From CAZIWJ01 sp964542855 (GTDB lineage: Bacteria; Bacteroidota; Bacteroidia; Cytophagales; Cyclobacteriaceae): DNA of 8,381 nucleotides. Positions 6,644 to 8,381 of the stretch are shown here, piece by piece. A program made the position numbers and the translations under genes. The stretch's first letter is position 1. Every line of letters starts with the position of its first letter. Location: the NCBI GenBank assembly GCA_964542855.1, contig CAZIWJ010000156.1:1-8381 (forward strand), given 5' to 3'. Under the pieces are notes generated by a model that was given only the letters and a program-made list of their open reading frames with translations, was not told the origin of the DNA and did not search any database.

Positions 6644-7468
6644 TTACTTTTTCCTGTACTGGATAATGCCCCAGTTCAGGTGTCCTTTGTTTCCGCCGTT
6701 TACCCAGTGTTCCAGGCCTTTTTTCATGTTATCGCAATATTCCTGTCCACTGACCTTCACCGCTTCTTCGTAATTTTTCGTAAGTTCATCGAGAACCCGG
6801 CCATAATGATTTACCAGTTGTTCTGGCATTTCTTTAACCGCTACCTTTTCCATCCCTAGTTTCTCGGCAAAGCCATTGTACTTGGCTACCGAACCCATTT
6901 CTTCAAGATGGATACGATTAAGGATGGGACCCAGTACGTCTCGCGGGCAATCGTCGGCCTGCATAGGGTCGGTAAAAATTAAGTTACCACCCGGGCGAAG
7001 CACACGGTGGATTTCCCTGAATACTTCAAACTTCTTGTTCGAGTGAAGAAAAGAGTCTTCACACCAAACAACGTCGAAACTGTTTTCGGCAAAAGGTAAA
7101 TCCTCGAAGTTACCCTCAATAACCTTTATTTTATCTTCGAGCCCGGCTGCCTTATTTTTCTCGATGTTACGATTGTTTTCGGTCGTACTGAGGTTCAGGC
7201 AGGTTACCTGGCATCCTATTTCCCGGGCCAGTTGCCGGGCTGCACCGCCATAACCGGCCCCTACGTCGAGCACTTCGGTGTTAGCGGTGATCCCTGCCAT
7301 GGTTGCCATCTCCTTAACGGTGCGGGCACTGGCATTGGCAATCGGTTCATCGTCAGATAGGTAAATCCCCACGTGAATATCTTCACCACCCCATATGGTA
7401 TGGTAAAACTCATCGGCTGATTTACTATCGTAATAGTTTTTGGTTACTTGTACCAGATTATCGGCCAT
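6644..7468 (-). CDS. sdmt: Sarcosine/dimethylglycine N-methyltransferase (glycine betaine synthesis)
   Basis: This cytoplasmic S-adenosylmethionine-dependent enzyme adds the last methyl groups in the glycine pathway: sarcosine to dimethylglycine, then to glycine betaine. The 274 residues form one class I methyltransferase. The N-terminal segment characteristic of this family (YYDSKSADEFYHTIWGGED, 12-30) is followed by motif I VLDVGAGYGG (66-75), NLSTTENNR (92-100), the FDVVWCEDSFLHS stretch (131-143), RVLRPGG (155-161), TDPMQADD (166-173), and a conserved tail with HWVNGG and HLNWGIIQY. Length matches the halophile and cyanobacterial enzymes. The start is 2 bp after the stop of the glycine/sarcosine methyltransferase gene, so both proteins come from one transcript, ended by the hairpin at 6555-6581. 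The closest alternative is a related sterol or phosphoethanolamine methyltransferase, but the N-terminal motif and the neighbour argue against that. Confidence 0.93.
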   Translation of the reverse strand: MADNLVQVTKNYYDSKSADEFYHTIWGGEDIHVGIYLSDDEPIANASARTVKEMATMAGITANTEVLDVGAGYGGAARQLAREIGCQVTCLNLSTTENNRNIEKNKAAGLEDKIKVIEGNFEDLPFAENSFDVVWCEDSFLHSNKKFEVFREIHRVLRPGGNLIFTDPMQADDCPRDVLGPILNRIHLEEMGSVAKYNGFAEKLGMEKVAVKEMPEQLVNHYGRVLDELTKNYEEAVKVSGQEYCDNMKKGLEHWVNGGNKGHLNWGIIQYRKK

Positions 7469-7470
7469 AC

Positions 7471-8286
7471 TTAAGATTTAATATAAGTTTTGTCTGCAAT
7501 ATGAATGAAGAAGTCAGGATCAACCGTATGATGGGTTTCCTGGAAGTCGGCAAACGTATCTACTTGCTGGAAACCTACTTCGCACATCAGTTTCTTCACG
7601 TAGTCGACCCGGATCGGGCACATGTTCAGGTGGTACACCGACTTATCGGGAAATTCATATCGGAAACGGGCCAACCCATCGTCGATGTATTCGGGTTCAG
7701 CCTTTACGTTTTCACCGGCATAGTAGTAAGTATGCTTAGAGGTGAAGCCGTTGTCTAGAATGTTATCATAATTCCGATGGTCCAGAATCAGGATTCCATC
7801 GTGGCGCAGGGCTGCGTAAAATTCGGCGAGTGTTTTTCTGCGGTCGTTTTCATCGAAGAGGTGATTAAACGAATTACCAAGGCAGATGATAGCATCGTAC
7901 TTGTCGTGAAGGTTTTCACCTAACCAACGCCAGTCGGAATGCAGGGTACGCATAATATGGCCGTAATCTTTGGCATTTTCGAACGCTTTCGATAGCATTT
8001 CGGAACTGCCATCCACGCTGGTTACTTCAAAACCCGCTTCCAACAGCCGAACACTGTGGTAACCGGTTCCGGTAGCTACGTCGAGGATTTTTTTCTTGCC
8101 ACGCTTCTTCAGTTCCCTGATAAAGAAGTCTTCTTCTCCTTTTGCACGGGCATCCCAATCAATTAAATCATCCCATTTTTCAACGAATCCGTGAACATAT
8201 TCCATCTGGTAATGTTCTGATTCCCGGACTTGAACCGGATCATCGCCATACTCTTGTTTTGACTTTTTTGTAACTGGATTACTCAT
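7471..8286 (-). CDS. gsmt: Glycine/sarcosine N-methyltransferase (glycine betaine synthesis)
   Basis: This enzyme methylates glycine to sarcosine and sarcosine to dimethylglycine with S-adenosylmethionine, the entry steps of betaine synthesis from glycine. The 271-residue product opens with the conserved block YGDDPVQVRES (13-23) and FVEKWDDLIDW (34-44). Motif I follows, ILDVATGTGYHS (67-78), then VDGSSEML (91-98), LGNSFNHLF (136-144), DHRNYDNIL (169-177), a tyrosine-rich TYYYAGENV stretch (186-194) and LNMCPIRVDYV (220-230). The frame stays open to 8361, but I take ATG at 8286 (MSNPVTKK): the 25-residue extension does not resemble the family, and its DNA is AT-rich and holds a terminator-like hairpin. 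It is the first gene of a two-gene operon, 2 bp from sdmt. Salt-responsive expression is expected from the pathway, but no known operator is visible in the short upstream stretch. Confidence 0.93.
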   Translation of the reverse strand: MSNPVTKKSKQEYGDDPVQVRESEHYQMEYVHGFVEKWDDLIDWDARAKGEEDFFIRELKKRGKKKILDVATGTGYHSVRLLEAGFEVTSVDGSSEMLSKAFENAKDYGHIMRTLHSDWRWLGENLHDKYDAIICLGNSFNHLFDENDRRKTLAEFYAALRHDGILILDHRNYDNILDNGFTSKHTYYYAGENVKAEPEYIDDGLARFRYEFPDKSVYHLNMCPIRVDYVKKLMCEVGFQQVDTFADFQETHHTVDPDFFIHIADKTYIKS

Positions 8287-8309
8287 TATTTCAAAAATTT
8301 GTAAAAAAT

Positions 8310-8335
8310 AAGCCAATTTGTAATCACACTGGCTT
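8310..8335 (-). terminator. Terminator-like hairpin upstream of gsmt (leader attenuator or end of an upstream gene)
   Basis: On the minus strand AAGCCA, a 14-nt loop and TGGCTT form a 6-bp stem, followed directly by ATTTTTTA. It lies 23 bp upstream of the chosen gsmt start. It could end a gene lying to the right of the window, or act as an attenuator in the gsmt leader. The stem is short, so it may also be chance. Confidence 0.35.
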
Positions 8336-8381
8336 TTGACTACCTCATGATAGCCTTTCACTTCTATATTAAGATATTTAT

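Noticed and set aside
8287..8361. Extended start of the glycine/sarcosine methyltransferase
   Set aside because: The extra 25 residues do not match the family start, the DNA is AT-rich, and a hairpin with a T-run falls inside it.
8287..8381. Glycine riboswitch upstream of the betaine operon
   Set aside because: The visible 95 bp lack the conserved purine-rich core and paired-aptamer pattern of glycine riboswitches.

Overview
The window looks like a piece of a Bacteroidota chromosome from a saline or marine habitat. Three things point there: the topoisomerase IV B subunit opens with a segment typical of Bacteroidota ParE (KLGDGSS.DDGIYVL.KEV), the starts lack clear Shine-Dalgarno sequences and the spacers are AT-rich, and a complete two-enzyme route from glycine to glycine betaine is present. 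The last is an osmoprotectant pathway known mainly from halophiles. The lineage is inferred from the proteins; no rRNA is present.

Layout. Positions 1-72 hold a short tandem repeat of 21-bp units. From 113 to 3305 two minus-strand genes are packed 1 bp apart: a fused S-adenosylmethionine decarboxylase/spermidine synthase (upstream) and parE (downstream). A perfect 16-bp palindrome lies just upstream of the fusion gene. A run of exactly 100 N (3364-3463) is a scaffold gap of unknown real size. Beyond it lies msrB, encoding a membrane-anchored methionine-R-sulfoxide reductase, on the minus strand. A 285-bp divergent spacer then leads to a plus-strand pair (4317-6478): a SulP-family anion transporter and a gamma-class carbonic anhydrase-like protein, overlapping by 4 bp. 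A bidirectional hairpin terminator (6555-6581) separates this pair from a minus-strand operon (6644-8286) of glycine/sarcosine N-methyltransferase followed by sarcosine/dimethylglycine N-methyltransferase.

How the genes work together. The SulP transporter and carbonic anhydrase-like protein plausibly form an inorganic-carbon (bicarbonate) module. The two methyltransferases turn glycine into betaine, using three S-adenosylmethionine per molecule. The SpeD-SpeE fusion makes decarboxylated S-adenosylmethionine and passes its aminopropyl group to putrescine, giving spermidine. Its tight linkage to parE is the least expected arrangement here. All seven protein-coding genes look intact, with their key catalytic residues. 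No transposon, CRISPR array, tRNA, rRNA or phage gene is visible, and I found no convincing wholly undescribed system. The points most worth checking are the repeat array, the speDE-parE linkage with its palindrome, and the transporter/carbonic anhydrase coupling.
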